A stretch of 64,000 bases of DNA. Origin: Schistocerca nitens. Its lineage: Eukaryota; Arthropoda; Insecta; Orthoptera; Acrididae. The translations under genes and the position numbers were made by a program. This document shows, piece by piece, positions 43,130 to 54,348 of the stretch. Location of the stretch: NCBI RefSeq assembly GCF_023898315.1, contig NC_064621.1:533779383-533843382 (forward strand). The letters are read 5' to 3'. Position 1 is the stretch's first letter. The number at the start of each line of letters is the position of its first letter. The notes below the pieces were generated by a model. It had not been told where the DNA came from, searched no databases, and saw only the letters and a list, made by a program, of their open reading frames with translations.

Positions 43130-43745
43130 TGGCAGCTTGTGAGTATAAATTTTGTATGTTCATTAATTTTAGATAATGTTGAAAGTGTGAAATAGCAACT
43201 GCTGTACAAATGTTATGATTATGAACAAATTTATACAATTTCAGCCACTGCTAAAAATAATAATAATATTATTGTTATAATGATGACCAATATCATTTTA
43301 ATATATAGTGAATGTCTGAGGAGTGTGCTACCATCTAACGGGATTTATGCCAACTGCCAAAGGAACAAATATAAATGTCCGCCGCAGTGTTCTACCACCT
43401 GGTGACATTGACATAAACTTATAGTTGAATGGTAAGGCCCAGCTGTGCATGCCACGAACCGCAACCGTGCGCATTGTTTATCATATCTGTATGTATTTGA
43501 CTCATAAGGCAATTATGTCATGTCAGCTCGAAACGTGCACAACCGATGTGCTCGCGACCCTGATGCCAAGTTTCATAGAGTCTAGAGGAGCAGCAGTGTA
43601 GCATAGCACAATAAATTTAAGAGCTGTATGTTTCAGATTACCATATCTATATTATGCTTAGCAGCACTCAGAGAAAAATAACCAATAAATCCACAAGTTG
43701 TCAAAAGTTAGGATGTTCTTGTGCTCTTAAGCAGCAGCTACCACT
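43130..43745 (+). repeat. LTR-like interspersed repeat, copy 2
   Basis: Its part 43300-43745 is a direct homologue of 38889-39350. It interrupts the right arm of the family-B composite between caatgtaactattgt and the ttacataaaagtataat segment, which are contiguous (inverted) in the left arm. The extra 43130-43300 part ends in an (aat)n-rich stretch and is related to 36270-36400. Confidence 0.6.
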
Positions 43746-44038
43746 GTCCTTACATAAAAGTATAATTTCTATTCGTCTCATTGCGTATTTCTTTCAGGTA
43801 CCTTCCGTACAATAAAATAGCAGTACTTTCTAGGCATGGTCCAAATTTCATCGAGCTATGTTGCTTGGAACTGACATATGGAGCGAAAATTACTTCCGTC
43901 CTTTTGCACACCAGCATATATAGATATAACAAAGTGTGCATTGCCAATCCCTGTCTTTGTCTTAGATGAGTGAGTCTTCTATATGTCAAATTTTTAAGTT
44001 TGAAAACCACAAAGAACATCAAAATTACGTTGAAAAGC

Positions 44039-44203
44039 TAACTATTATTTTGCAGTTGAATGAACATTTATTTTAACACTGAACAAAGCGAATACAAGAG
44101 AAGCTGTCAACCACGGTGCAGCAAGGCGTAGACAAAGTGAACTGAAAGTAAAGTCAAAGAACATAAGTTCAAATACATGGCGCTTCACGCCATGGTCGCC
44201 ACA
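44039..44203 (-). repeat. 3' LTR of the Gypsy element (end truncated)
   Basis: Homologous to the other LTR from cgccaca inward, but the last ~25 bp (the ctacgccacataatacctaca part) are missing, so the 3' edge was lost. Confidence 0.75.
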
Positions 44204-44870
44204 GAGCATCCTTCCCCCCCTCGCCTGCCCCAGCAGTGTGGAGCACAGGGGCGAAGCTAGCTCACTTCAACACAAAATCCTCGCGCCGGTGCGGCAGATG
44301 AAGGTGGCATCTGGCGCACGATGTGAGGAATTTCGCGAAGCGAGAACATAAGCATCCTTGCAGGGCCGGAGTGGTGTGGGCAGGGTGTCGGTATCAGACG
44401 AGAACTCGTGGCGCAGCAGCCACGCGATGCAAGGAATCCTGTGAAGCAAGAACATGAGCGTCCTGTAGATTCACCAGCGACGGCATGGAACCGGTAGCAG
44501 GGGGAGAGATACTCGACACATGAGTGATGCAGTGTGAAGATGCAGTAGAAGCGGATGACAGTTCCAAAAGAAGTGGCTCTGGGGACAGGCTGTCGATCGT
44601 ACTCCAAGCATGTGACAAATCAGCAGAGGCGTCGGCAATGCGGGCGCATAATGCCTCGTTCTGTGTGCGGAGCTTGTTGATTTGTGGTTGCACAGCTGGC
44701 AAATCGGAGAGCTGTGTAGTAATATGCTCGAGCAGAGATGCATATGGAGAAAGTGTTGCCAAGGAGGCGGAGAGCGAAGTCGTGCTGAACTCGTTCGAGC
44801 ACGGAACGGTAGAACCAGATTCGTGGCGGCCTGCAGGTCTGGCGATGGTTCGTAATGGTGTAGGAAGTCC

Positions 44871-45065
44871 AAAAAAAAATGGCTCTGAGCACTATGGGAC
44901 TCAACTGCTGTGGTTATCAGTCCCCTAGAACTTAGAACTACTTAAACCTAACTAACCTAAGGACATCACAGACATCCATGCCCGAGGCAGGATTCGAACC
45001 TGCGACCGTAGCAGTCCCACGGTTCCGGACTGCGCGCCTAGAACCGCGAGACCACCGCGGCCGGC
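44871..45065 (-). mobile_element. SINE, type-1 head
   Basis: Minus-oriented. Duplication gtaggaagtcc (44860-44870) versus gtaagaagtcc (45066-45076), one mismatch. Inserted just after the protease GLDFL codons. Confidence 0.92.
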
Positions 45066-45973
45066 GTAAGAAGTCCAACCCAATCACAGGTTCATCCAAG
45101 TTGGCAATGTGGAAAGTCCAAGGAAAGGCGGCGACCGGTGACAGGCGAAGCGACATTTTGATGGAGCCAAGGACTGCGATAGGAGAGTGATTTGCAGCGA
45201 TCAGAGCAAGGTTAGCAGGAGAAAGTATGCTGCCCATGTGCTTGGCTGGGATAATGCTGACTTTGGAGCCAGTGTTGATGAGAAAGCAAGTGCCCGATGA
45301 CAAATCAGTGGCATAGAGGCGTTGCGCCGCTGGAGCAAGTGGGCTGGCCGGAGTGGCCGAGCGGTTCTAGGTGCTACAGTCTGGAACCGCGTGACGGCTA
45401 CGGTCGCAGGTTCGAATCTTGCCTCAGGCATGGATGTGTGTGATGTCCTTAGGTTAGTTAGGATTAAGTAGTTCTAAGTTCTAGGGGACTTATGGCCACA
45501 GCAGTTGAGTCCCATAGTGCTCAGAGCCATTTTTTTTTTTTTGGAGCAAGTGGTGTGGCGTCAGAAGGGAGGTGTCGTGAAGGGTCGTGGTGGGATGTGG
45601 TGCCTAAGCACGTCCACCGGTCTTGGTTGGAAAAGGCGCAAGGTGTGCGGCAGTAGTGGGCGGTGTCCCCATGAGTAGCGTGGAACCAGCACTGTCCATG
45701 AAGCAGCCTTTGCTGTGTAGTTGCACTCGATGGTGACCATGTTGAGCCATATAAGGTTAAGTGGCTGCCGGCATGGCTGGGAATGGGTAATTGTCCACTT
45801 TTAACCAGACACACTTTAGGTATATCTGTATATTCATGACCAGAAGCAAAGTCAATTAGGTCTGCTATGCTTGCACTGGAAGACACTTGTAGATCCATTA
45901 TTCTGAAGACAATGTGGACTGGCACATGAAGTCTGTTAATGATGAAAAGAAGCACAAAATAATTTTCGAACAC
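45066..45973 (-). pseudogene. Gypsy gag-end and protease fragments
   Basis: From 45973: MDLQVSSSASIADLIDFASG, then CWFHATHGDTAHYCRTPC (45650-45710), the Cys/His motif seen just before the protease in this Gypsy group. A SINE interrupts at 45343-45541. The protease follows with GTCFLINTGSKVSIIPA (about 45250-45300), in which the catalytic D of DTG/DTGS is N, and LDEPVIGLDFL near 45070. A second SINE follows, and then a few more codons (HHYEPSPDLQAATNLVL). The Asp-to-Asn change, deletion of most of gag and pol, and the SINEs leave no function. Confidence 0.82.
45343..45541 (+). mobile_element. SINE, type-1 head
   Basis: Starts gctggccggagtggccgagc. Perfect 12-bp duplication tggagcaagtgg at 45331-45342 and 45542-45553. 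It ends in a 12-base T-run rather than the usual gaaccattt tail. Confidence 0.94.
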
Positions 45974-45998
45974 ACGCCGATGATGTCAGGGTCACCAC

Positions 45999-46187
45999 TG
46001 TAGGTATTATGTGGCGTAGAACTATAATAACACAATTTTGCAGTTGATGAACATTTTAACACTGAACAAAACAAATACAAGAGAATTGTCGAATATGGTG
46101 TGCAGCGAGACATAGACAAAGTGAACTGAAAGTAAAGTCAAAGAACATCGGTTCAAAGACATGGCGCTTCACACCAGAGGCGCCACA
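45999..46187 (-). repeat. 5' LTR of the Gypsy element
   Basis: 189 bp, TG...CA on the minus strand, next to the primer-binding site. Shares tgaactgaaagtaaagtcaa and catggcgcttcac blocks with the other LTR. Confidence 0.8.
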
Positions 46188-47154
46188 CACATATACACTT
46201 GCGAGACGATAGTCTTTTTGCCTCAGTATCTTCCAAACATTGTTGTGTCACAGCTTCAGAATAAGTTTTGTATGGGGGACCCTCAGTCTTCCTCATTGAT
46301 CTCTTACGATCACTCATTGCTGTCTATGAGTTGCCTAAAAAAAATGCCATATCACTCTTCATTTGTCTCCATGCTATTAATTACGTGCCAAGAAATGTAT
46401 TTTTAACAGTCAAGAACATGGGACACAATTATGGTCCACCCTGGAAAGTGCACTATAGATGTGCTCAGTGTCACACGTTTTACTTTTATTGCACATTTCT
46501 CATAGATAACGTCAGCAGATATGCACCAAAAAAAGATAATCTATTCCAAATATATTAAAAGCTAAATAAAGGCAATTCAAAGGAGATAACTCTTACCTTG
46601 CTCTCAGTACGAAGGAAAGTCGGACAACCAAGTTGAAAACAAGCCTCTTCACGTTTTCGCTATGGCTACTGTGAAGTGTGGTTGGTGCTTTACCGTGCCC
46701 GACCTCGCAGTTTCTTAACCTGCCAGTAGAGGGCAGAGCACCTCAGAATTTCGAGAGCGGTGGTAGCTCTCGGCCGTTACCAAACGGTACTGGGTGGAGT
46801 CTTCATAACAGTTTGGACCATAGTTGTGCTCAAGGACCGTAGTTGGGGCATTTACGGTAGTCGAAGTTCGAAATGACAGTCCAAGTAAAATCGGCAGCTG
46901 TGATACAGCAACATCGCTCATTATAATCCGAGGGCAATTAACGAACTTTCCGCATAGTGCGCCATAAAATCGTTTGGTGTTAGAGATTGGCAAACACGTG
47001 ATTTGTGCGATTACGGTGGAAAGAGACAGATAACAAATAACTCAATGCAGATGTTTGTAGTTTGTTTTTGCGGAGACTAAGCACCCAGAACAATACAATT
47101 CGTGAAGCAGTGCTGATATTTTTTTTGTAATAGCTATTTCTAAACTCACGCAGG
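46188..47154. other. No recognisable gene
   Basis: Short open frames only, including an 81-codon frame at 46161-46406 overlapped by a 96-codon frame, with no motif I recognise. No repeat family identified. Confidence 0.4.
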
Positions 47155-47690
47155 TTTATTTGAGGGCGTCACGGAAGTGCTGAAAAATCTGAACGGGAAA
47201 ACGCATGAAAACAGATGCCTGCTATCCCACAGAAACCTTGTTACAAAGTTTCAAGAACCAGTATTAAGTGAAGAATCTAAAGATATTCGTGAGGTTCAAA
47301 ATGGTTCAAATGGCTCTGAGCACTATGCGACTTAACTTCTGAGGTCATCAGTTGCCTAGAACTTAGAACTAATTAAACCTAACTAACCTAAGGACATCAC
47401 ACACATCCATGCCCGAGGCAGGATTCGAACCTGCGACCGTAGCGGTCACGCGGTTCCAGACTGAAGCGCCTTTAACCGCACGGCCACTTGGGACTTAATT
47501 ACCGGCTGAAAACCACTTTACCAGTTTGTGAAGACAAGATTACAGGGTGCACAGATGCATTTAAGCATTCTTACGCGATTAGAATATGAAGAAACCAGAA
47601 ATGTGGTTCAGTGCTTTCTGCTATGCACTTTGCATTGGTTTACAGAGTATGTATGTAAACGTAGACGTAGATATCGTGTGACCCCGTCAC
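47155..47690 (+). mobile_element. LINE 3' end with SINE insertion
   Basis: Begins gggcgtcacggaagtgctga and, after the SINE, ends ggtttacagagtatgtatgt / aaacgtagacgtagat, a decayed (tagatg)n-type tail. Same 3' region as at 10.64-10.97 kb. Confidence 0.75.
47300..47495 (-). mobile_element. SINE, type-1 head
   Basis: Minus-oriented; B-box-like region ggttcgaatcctgcctcgg intact. The head end (cctttaaccgcacggccact) passes into tgggacttaattaccgg. No certain duplication seen. Confidence 0.85.
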
Positions 47691-48725
47691 TATACACACA
47701 ACTTGCAGGTCTTTTGTATGAATGCAGTTCTTGTTGTTATGATACAGCTATCGAATATCTGTAACAGAAATAAGTACCGGTACTCTACCTGCTGGTTCGG
47801 GTGAAGTTAACTGGGCGACTGAACGTCGGACTCGTTACACTGGAAAAGTAGGTATTGCAGTGTGATTCTAAGGGTTGTTAATTTAAGTGAAATTCACTTA
47901 CAGTGAACTTCAATTTGGAGGGGAGGGGGGATGAGGATCACAGTCAAAGAATAGTAGAGTAGAATCTTACACTTGACTTAAATTACACGGGTTTTAACAG
48001 GATAGGAAAGGGAGATGCAGATTCTAACTGCATTGGAACCACTACCATGACAATTTTATACGTTAATCGCTTTAAATAGGCTTTGGACATTTTTTAAAAA
48101 AAATTAGTACTTAGTCGTCTGAGGGAAGATCTATACACAATATAACGCGCGATGGCTTGCAACGTGGCTCATTTTAGATACCCCATGAATGATGGTGTAT
48201 CTAAAGAGTAAACCAAATTAGCAAGGCTGTATGTTACATGAAGCATATAAGTTCCAAATGTATATGTTGTTTTGCTGCTTTGTTGCAAATGGTAAAAGTT
48301 GTGTGATGTAACAAGATCGGCCTATAATTGCGTGTCTGATGGGGGTTTCAGAGATGCTGTAATAAGATCGCTTTCCGTTTCCGAGTTTTAAACCGTTCTT
48401 ATATGCGTATCAGATATTGAGAAGATTTTTCGCTATGTCAGGGTTTTCGTACGGTGGCGTGTGGTATTCGAACGTTTTGTGGCGACTGATGATTTTTGTG
48501 GTGAGTGGGTTTATTGGTAACATTGTAACAAATCATATCAGTAGCGTTACAGTTCGTTAACTCGTAGTTGATCTATCAGCGTCGTACTTTCCTATCCTTA
48601 AATCGTTAGAAGTCATAAGACAGCGGAAGGCTTCCACCGGTCGGCATTATTTTTGGTGGCAGCCAACATTGCCCAGCTGACTGTTGTGTGACGTAGCCAT
48701 TGTTGACTGCTGTGTTACTGTGTTG
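47691..48725. other. Nothing recognised
   Basis: AT-rich sequence, no ORFs of note. An 8-bp copy of the hAT target (ctgtgttg) closes it at 48718-48725. Confidence 0.4.
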
Positions 48726-49893
48726 TAGAGTTGGGCAACACGATTCTTTTTCCCGATTCGATTCCTACGATTCAATCTCACATTGCGAATCGATTCCTAC
48801 GAGTCGTTCACGATTCTTTCACGATTCATTCTAGTCTGCGATGGCACGATTCTTACGGAATGGAAAAAGTTCTACATCTTACTCGCAGATGGCAGAACAT
48901 GTCGGAAATTGTCAGTGGGGTTAGAATTGAATTGTGTCATGATAATATATGCCGGAAATAGTTCATTTATGAGTAAATGTGCATATGACGTTACAAGTGT
49001 GATTCTCGATTTATTCGTGTAATGCCTTAATTGATGAAAGGTCACATTTGATTTGATTGCATCTATTGTTTTATTTCAGTATGCCAGGAAAGAGGAGTTG
49101 ATTTCTTCAAAAGGTGGTGCAAAATTACGTGGTATGCCAGTTTGGTTGTGTGGCTTGAACGTATCTAATTACAGACGTCTGTTTTATAGTAATAACTAAA
49201 ACTATGTAGGTGAACTCAAAAAGCAAAAACCAGTCTAAATACAAAATTTCATCCAAATCGTTAGGGCCGTTTTCGAGATACGCGAAATACAATACATAAT
49301 CCAAGTGCTATTGCTCGTGTGTAAAGAAGGTATGTGTGTTTTGAATTGCATCTGCAACAATTAAGAGGTACGTATTTATTCATCATACTGGGATTTCTTG
49401 ATTTTGTGTGTACTGGGAGCTGTGTAATCGCTATATATCGTTTCTGTCATCACTAGTTCGTGTATTACTCACGCAAACTAAGCTGACGTCGGCGCGGTGG
49501 CTGATGGTAGCAATAGTAAATGGGAAATGACATTACGCTCGTTCCCGTCAGCCACCGCCAAGTGTCAGCTTGGTTTTCACGAGTAATATTACGGCCCAAG
49601 AACTTCGTTTGTTCGTTCCGAGCTTTCTTTGTTCACACGCATCCTCCACTTGACTGCCATCTGGCGGTCGTAATCATTCGGCACGACTCGGCATGATTCG
49701 GAAGTTGCCTTTGAAGCATAGCGTACTAAGAATCGATGAATCGTTGGAACTTGGAATCGTCACGACTCGGAAACACGCAATCGTTCTTACGATTCTTTGA
49801 ACGACGTTTCGTCCGTATCACGATTCGATTCTTACGATTCTTTATTTAGAGTCGTTCAAACGAACGACTCATTCACGAATCGCCACAACTCTA
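48726..49893. mobile_element. Non-autonomous hAT-like element, 1168 bp
   Basis: Terminal repeats tagagttgggc and the inverse gccacaactcta, flanked by a perfect 8-bp duplication ctgtgttg (48718-48725 and 49894-49901), as expected for hAT. Both ends are packed with copies of acgattc/gattcttacgattc facing inward from the left and right, typical of transposase-binding subterminal repeats. The interior has no transposase. An internal imperfect palindrome lies at about 49462-49590. Confidence 0.88.
49462..49590. repeat. Imperfect palindrome inside the hAT element
   Basis: attactcacgcaaactaagc ... ggcgcggtggctgatgg and ccgtcagccaccgccaagtg ... gcttggttttcacgagtaat form arms of about 50 bp around a short loop. 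Could be an independent nested inverted-repeat element. Confidence 0.7.
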
Positions 49894-49901
49894 CTGTGTT
49901 G

Positions 49902-51077
49902 TACGGTACTGTACTCAATTTCGTAGGTCCTGTTTCCTGTCATGGTAATGAGTACGTAATTGTTGCGGTTTGGATCATTATTAAAGATTGTATACATAAA
50001 ACTATTACAGTTTTGATTGCGAGCAACATTTCGGTGAACTTTATTTTCGTGCATGACATCTGCTTTCTCGGTAGCACGAACTACAGATTAAGGGGCTACT
50101 GATAAACTGGTCGGGACAGCAGAGATTGTTCCATCCTCACGGCTCCTCATCCGGTGACTGTATAAAACGGAAGTCGGACTTGCTTCCTCCGCACCCCGTA
50201 GTCCTTTCAGGCATCGTCCAGTGCATAGTTAATTATAGTTGGTGATACGGGGAGGAGACATTAAAGAACTTCATATTTATTTTGTAGCACTGACATTTTT
50301 ATGGAACTTGGGTGCTCCTTGTTTGTATAGCCCAATTGGAGCCTTCTGTCGTGCTCTGTTAAAACTTAAGTTGCAGCTTACAAAAAAGCAGCTGTTATGT
50401 TTCAGATTCACACTGTCACCAAAGGAAACAAGCCATTTGCCATGATGACAGGAAGAAGTCGTTACCACATTGTTAAAAGTTGCTCACTACATTTACCTGA
50501 AGTTGCGAAAGACATAAAGACTTCCCAAACTCGCATATGCACTACCAGCTGTATTCTTAGCTTTAATGACCAATGAGTTAATTATAAAAGGAGCATCTAA
50601 GTCATCAATGGAATATTTCGTGTTATATTGCTTGAAAATGCCAAACATTCTCAGTGAATCAAATCAGGACTTTAAATAAGCATATTTTGACACAAATGTG
50701 ATACGAAGGCTGGCATCTGGATAAAAAAGCCCCACATGGTTATGTTACAGTTACATACAGCGTACTGCTGTGAGAACTGAAGAAATGTCTGACAATGACC
50801 CTAGGGTATATATAGCCAGTGTGTAGCCTGCTTCTCTTGTTGGAGTTGTTACCTCTCATTAACTGTGGTTATGTAAGTCCCAGTGTGAGAGACTACTTCA
50901 TGGGAGCATAATAAGAATAGATGAACATGAGCACTTCATGCTAGTGGCAATAATTCAACAGGTGATATTTGCGTGGCAAACTCATACCCAAATTTTCATT
51001 AGATCATAATTTTTCATACTTATTATTCAGTTCCTTTGTAGCTTATGAAAATAATGAATTCTACCGAATGTAGATGG
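49902..51077. other. No recognisable gene; possible TATA box
   Basis: Mostly short frames without motifs. A TATAAAA at 50161-50167 lies in gtgactgtataaaacgg, with a pyrimidine/CA context about 30 bp on; this may be a promoter of something unrecognised or chance. Confidence 0.35.
50161..50167 (+). promoter_or_regulatory. Possible TATA box
   Basis: TATAAAA in a locally GC-richer stretch, with tcctccgcacccc about 25-30 bp downstream as a possible start region. No gene is attached to it with confidence. Confidence 0.18.
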
Positions 51078-51345
51078 TAAAATTATGTAAAAGGCGGATT
51101 ACTGCTCACCATATAGTTGAGATGTTGAGTCACAGACTGGCTTAAGAGTCTGGTCTCAGCAACAAGAGACAGGCAATGGTCATGCGTGCAGGTGTGTGTG
51201 TGTGTGTGTTTTGTCTAATTAAGAAAAAGGCCTTTTGGCTGAAAGCTTACATGCTTAGAGTCTTTGTTGTGCCTGTCTGCGACTCAGCATCTCAGCTATA
51301 TGGTGAGCAGCAATCTATCCTTTTCATAACATTTTAATAATTTTG
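51078..51345. repeat. Foldback repeat related to Penelope-like ends
   Basis: Left arm (ggattactgctcaccatata; gagatgttgagtcacagac) and right arm (gtctgcgactcagcatctca; ggtgagcagcaatctatcct) are inverted copies. The family is the same as at 54349-54712 and the left part of the unit at 62545 onward. A (gt)n tract lies at 51195-51211. Confidence 0.75.
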
Positions 51346-51844
51346 TCATTATTCCATCCTGGATTTTCCATGTTTGAAGTATAGATGATTCAGTAATGTC
51401 AGATGTTGTTAACATCACAGTTGTGAAAGAAAACCGTAAAAGAATATTTTTGACACAGTTCATGTTAAGAATTACACAGTTCGGTCTCTGTGTAATTTTT
51501 TGTAGTTTACGTATCATATAGGCACCAAAATACTCGGAAGGAAATTTCTTTTATTTAAAACAGATTTTTCTGAATTTAATACCATGCACTTTAAATTTTG
51601 TAATGAAAAATGCATTAAAAATTATGTGAATGTAGACATCAGGCTGTGCTACCGTGTATTACTGCAGTCTTTTATGCATTCACATTCATTGGCTCTACCA
51701 ATTCACAACTAAATTATCACCTTCAAACCCATCTGTGGCAATATAAGTTCTTTGTGAATACAGGCTCTCCCGACGTGCACTGTTATTGGAACTGTCGGGT
51801 TTCCATATGGGTGGCAGTTTTAAAATACAATGATGTTTCAGTGA

Positions 51845-52556
51845 TGTTATAACCAGGAATAACACAATAACCTCTTCAGTCTGGTTTATTAAATCACAAA
51901 TCACTTTTTAACAATTATGTTAGCTAAGCGTCTACCCCGGCTCACACTCAGAAGTAATGCAGAAGTAAAGTTTGGTTATACCAATGTCCGAATGTGCATG
52001 GTGGGGTGCACGTTCCGTGATTAATCCCAAGTCCAGTGAAGTTCAGTCTCTCCAAGTGAAGTCGCAAGATTTCCGCCGAGCAGCCAGGTAACCTCAAGTG
52101 GTGCGGCGAGTCATCCACAAGCAGCTGGAACACGGCGTACTGCACTTCCCGATGAGAACTGTCGTTTGCGGCGGCGGCCGGCTTTATATAAGGCTTGCTA
52201 GTTAATGGAGCCGTCGGCTGGGGTCGCTGTTTTCCAGGGAAAACCAATCGCAATGTTTCCTGGCGTAGCCAATTGCTGTGTGCTCACAAACGCGCGCGCG
52301 CGAAGGCGGCCAGCGATGGTAGCCGCGAGCCGCCTGGAAAAGTGCGGCGAGAGATGTATTTCTCGGCCACGTAAGGGAGCGTGCGTGTGAAGACGGCCGG
52401 CGATGGAAGCAGAGAAGTGCGGCCAGCGATGTATTTGGCGGCCGCGTGCGGAGCGCGTTGTTCGGTGTTTGTTAGAAGTGGTGTATACCACAAGTGAGTG
52501 TCTTCTTGCGAAGACATTGAGTGTGACACCCGTTAAAACGTCATGGTATATTAACA
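51845..52556 (-). mobile_element. Candidate solo LTR
   Basis: Read on the minus strand it begins TGTTAATATACC and ends GGTTATAACA (short inverted TGTTA/TAACA ends). It has a CpG-rich, CCAAT-containing U3-like part (52200-52460), a TATATAA near 52186-52195 and AATAAA about 45 bp from the end (near 51886-51891). Layout and order suit an LTR. No flanking target duplication or second copy was found, so this is tentative. It could instead be a CpG-rich host promoter. Confidence 0.4.
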
Positions 52557-54348
52557 CTGCCAGCCAGCTGGAAGCCCAAGAGCATTTTACTTGCAGTATC
52601 AACTATTGTCTGCAGTTCACTATGATTCATTTCATTTCAGTCTTTGCTTTTGGTCCAGAATTGTGAACCATTTGGAGCACAGTATAACAGCAGTGCACTC
52701 AAAAAGCTGCATATTTCCATCATTGCTTATTGTTAGGTTTTGTATCTATATCATTATCGAGCTTGTGGTATTGAGCTAGGTCTTAGTTCAAAGTTTAGTC
52801 CATTACAGTTATATGTTTGATGTTAGACCAATGTGTCATCTTTACAAGTGTGTTTTCCTGGAAAAGCTTGGACATATATTTATTTTATGGTATATTGGCA
52901 ACTTATGGTCATAAAACAAGTCTCAGAACTCACAGTCACATTAGTTTTTTTGAGTTAAGGGGAATATACTATACAATTGACGTAACTGTAATGGCTGCTG
53001 TGGCATCACATATTATTGTGTTGAGGAAGCCTACAAATGTGAAAGCAAAAAAAACTTGGTTGTTGTGACAGACTGATCTGTAGCGTTGCCTGAGGTCTTG
53101 GTTAGGTTGAAAGGTAACAGTTTGGTTATGAGTTGGTAAATCGAAAAAATATGAAACTAAAATGTGCGCTTGGGGTGACTGGCTGATCTGTAGTGTAGAG
53201 CGTTTGAAGAAATCGCCACTGATATTACGTTATAGGAATCTCCAGGTTGTTTGCACCATTCGTCGTGTTTTCTATGTTACTAGTCAAAGGTGAGAATTCA
53301 TATCAGATACAGATATTCTTCTTTATCCATCTCTTCCCTGTATAGAAATGATGGTAAAGCACTATGTTATAGAACTGTAGCTGTACACATAGGAATAGGG
53401 GTGTAGAAGTTCCAAAACAACTTTGAATGGCACGTCAAGTGTACATATTGTCTGCACAGAATTCTGTATTGCATGTGCAATATATAGTTTCTTGCACATA
53501 TTTTGCAACAGAATCATATTAATATCACTGAACTGTAAAATTAATGCATTATGTAATTTTGAAGTAGAAATGGTGTGTGTATCATGTCCAATCATAACAT
53601 ATTCAGGATGCACTTTATTTATGAAAATTTTTTTCTAGAGACCCTTTCCTCTTGTTTATCACAGGGTGAAACCCATGAGTCTGAAAGCTATAGTTGAAAT
53701 GGTCTAAGAAGATCCCTGACAGCTCACAGCGCTCTTGCCAACATTCAGCTGCGAAGTGATAATTGCTGCAGGCAAAAACGGTAGCATTCTACACAGCTGT
53801 GGCAAAATCGCGGCATGTGATTTGTTGAGGTAGGCCTGTGAAGCTGCTGCACCCAGCTCACTACAGCTGTCAAGGATCATCTTATGCCAACTCGTCTATA
53901 ATGTATTGTCATCTTTTGTTAATTCTGTAGCTGTTACTGTTTATTACATTATTCGACCTGTATTTTGTTCAGAGGCAAATCGAGTAAGATATGAATTTCG
54001 GACTAGATTTAGAGGAAATCTTTGCCGTTTATTTAGCTAATAGTGATGACCATTGTGTGTTTGTAACAGCCTATGCAGCATGCAGTGGCCAGAAATGATG
54101 AAGACTATTCTCTTGTCAAATAAGGGAAGTGGTGCTGGACAACCTAAAAGAAGCTAGAAACATCAAGAATTTCTTGTTTCACAAGATTTGCTCCGGTGAG
54201 TCTGAAAATAAATAAAGATCTGTCTTTTTCTCTGTCATCACGATTTGAATGATGGTCATTATATTTAAGTGAACTTGGTGATGAAACATTTGATCAAAAC
54301 ACTGTTTCTTAAACTATCATTGCCATCAGACCTATGTTTCTGTCACAA
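52557..54348. other. No recognisable gene
   Basis: AT-rich sequence with frames up to 83 codons, none with recognisable motifs. Confidence 0.4.

Larger units (their letters stand above)
39807..43916. mobile_element. Palindromic Tc1-like composite (family B)
   Basis: Both outer ends are the same family-B terminal repeat (cactagtgcgcaaaaattaa at 39807; inverse near 43891-43916), with TA at 39805-39806 and 43917-43918. The left arm encodes the transposase C-terminal part on the minus strand (WPAHSPDLNPIEHTWDVLGR near 41930), and the right arm encodes the equivalent part on the + strand (RNAPRNIVERD near 42300; VMEWGA; DPIEHL near 42850). They meet head to head near 42240. Insertions: another Tc1 element (39898-41577), a SINE (42342-42576) and an LTR-like repeat (about 43130-43745). 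Confidence 0.75.
44039..46187 (-). mobile_element. Ty3/Gypsy-type LTR element, internally deleted
   Basis: Direct terminal repeats at 44039-44203 and 45999-46187 (minus-strand TGTGGCG...CCTACA). Inside the 5' LTR edge the minus strand reads gtggtgaccctgacatc (45982-45998), a typical Gypsy primer-binding site. A purine-rich tract adjoins the other LTR (44209-44231). Between them remain a gag C-terminal knuckle-like motif and a protease fragment. Reverse transcriptase, RNase H and integrase are absent, and no envelope-like sequence is seen. Two SINEs are inserted (44871-45065, 45343-45541). Confidence 0.85.

Noticed and set aside
38889..43745. One LTR retrotransposon with the Tc1 composite as its interior
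   Set aside because: The second repeat copy interrupts the Tc1 right arm, so it inserted after the Tc1; the two repeats are independent insertions.
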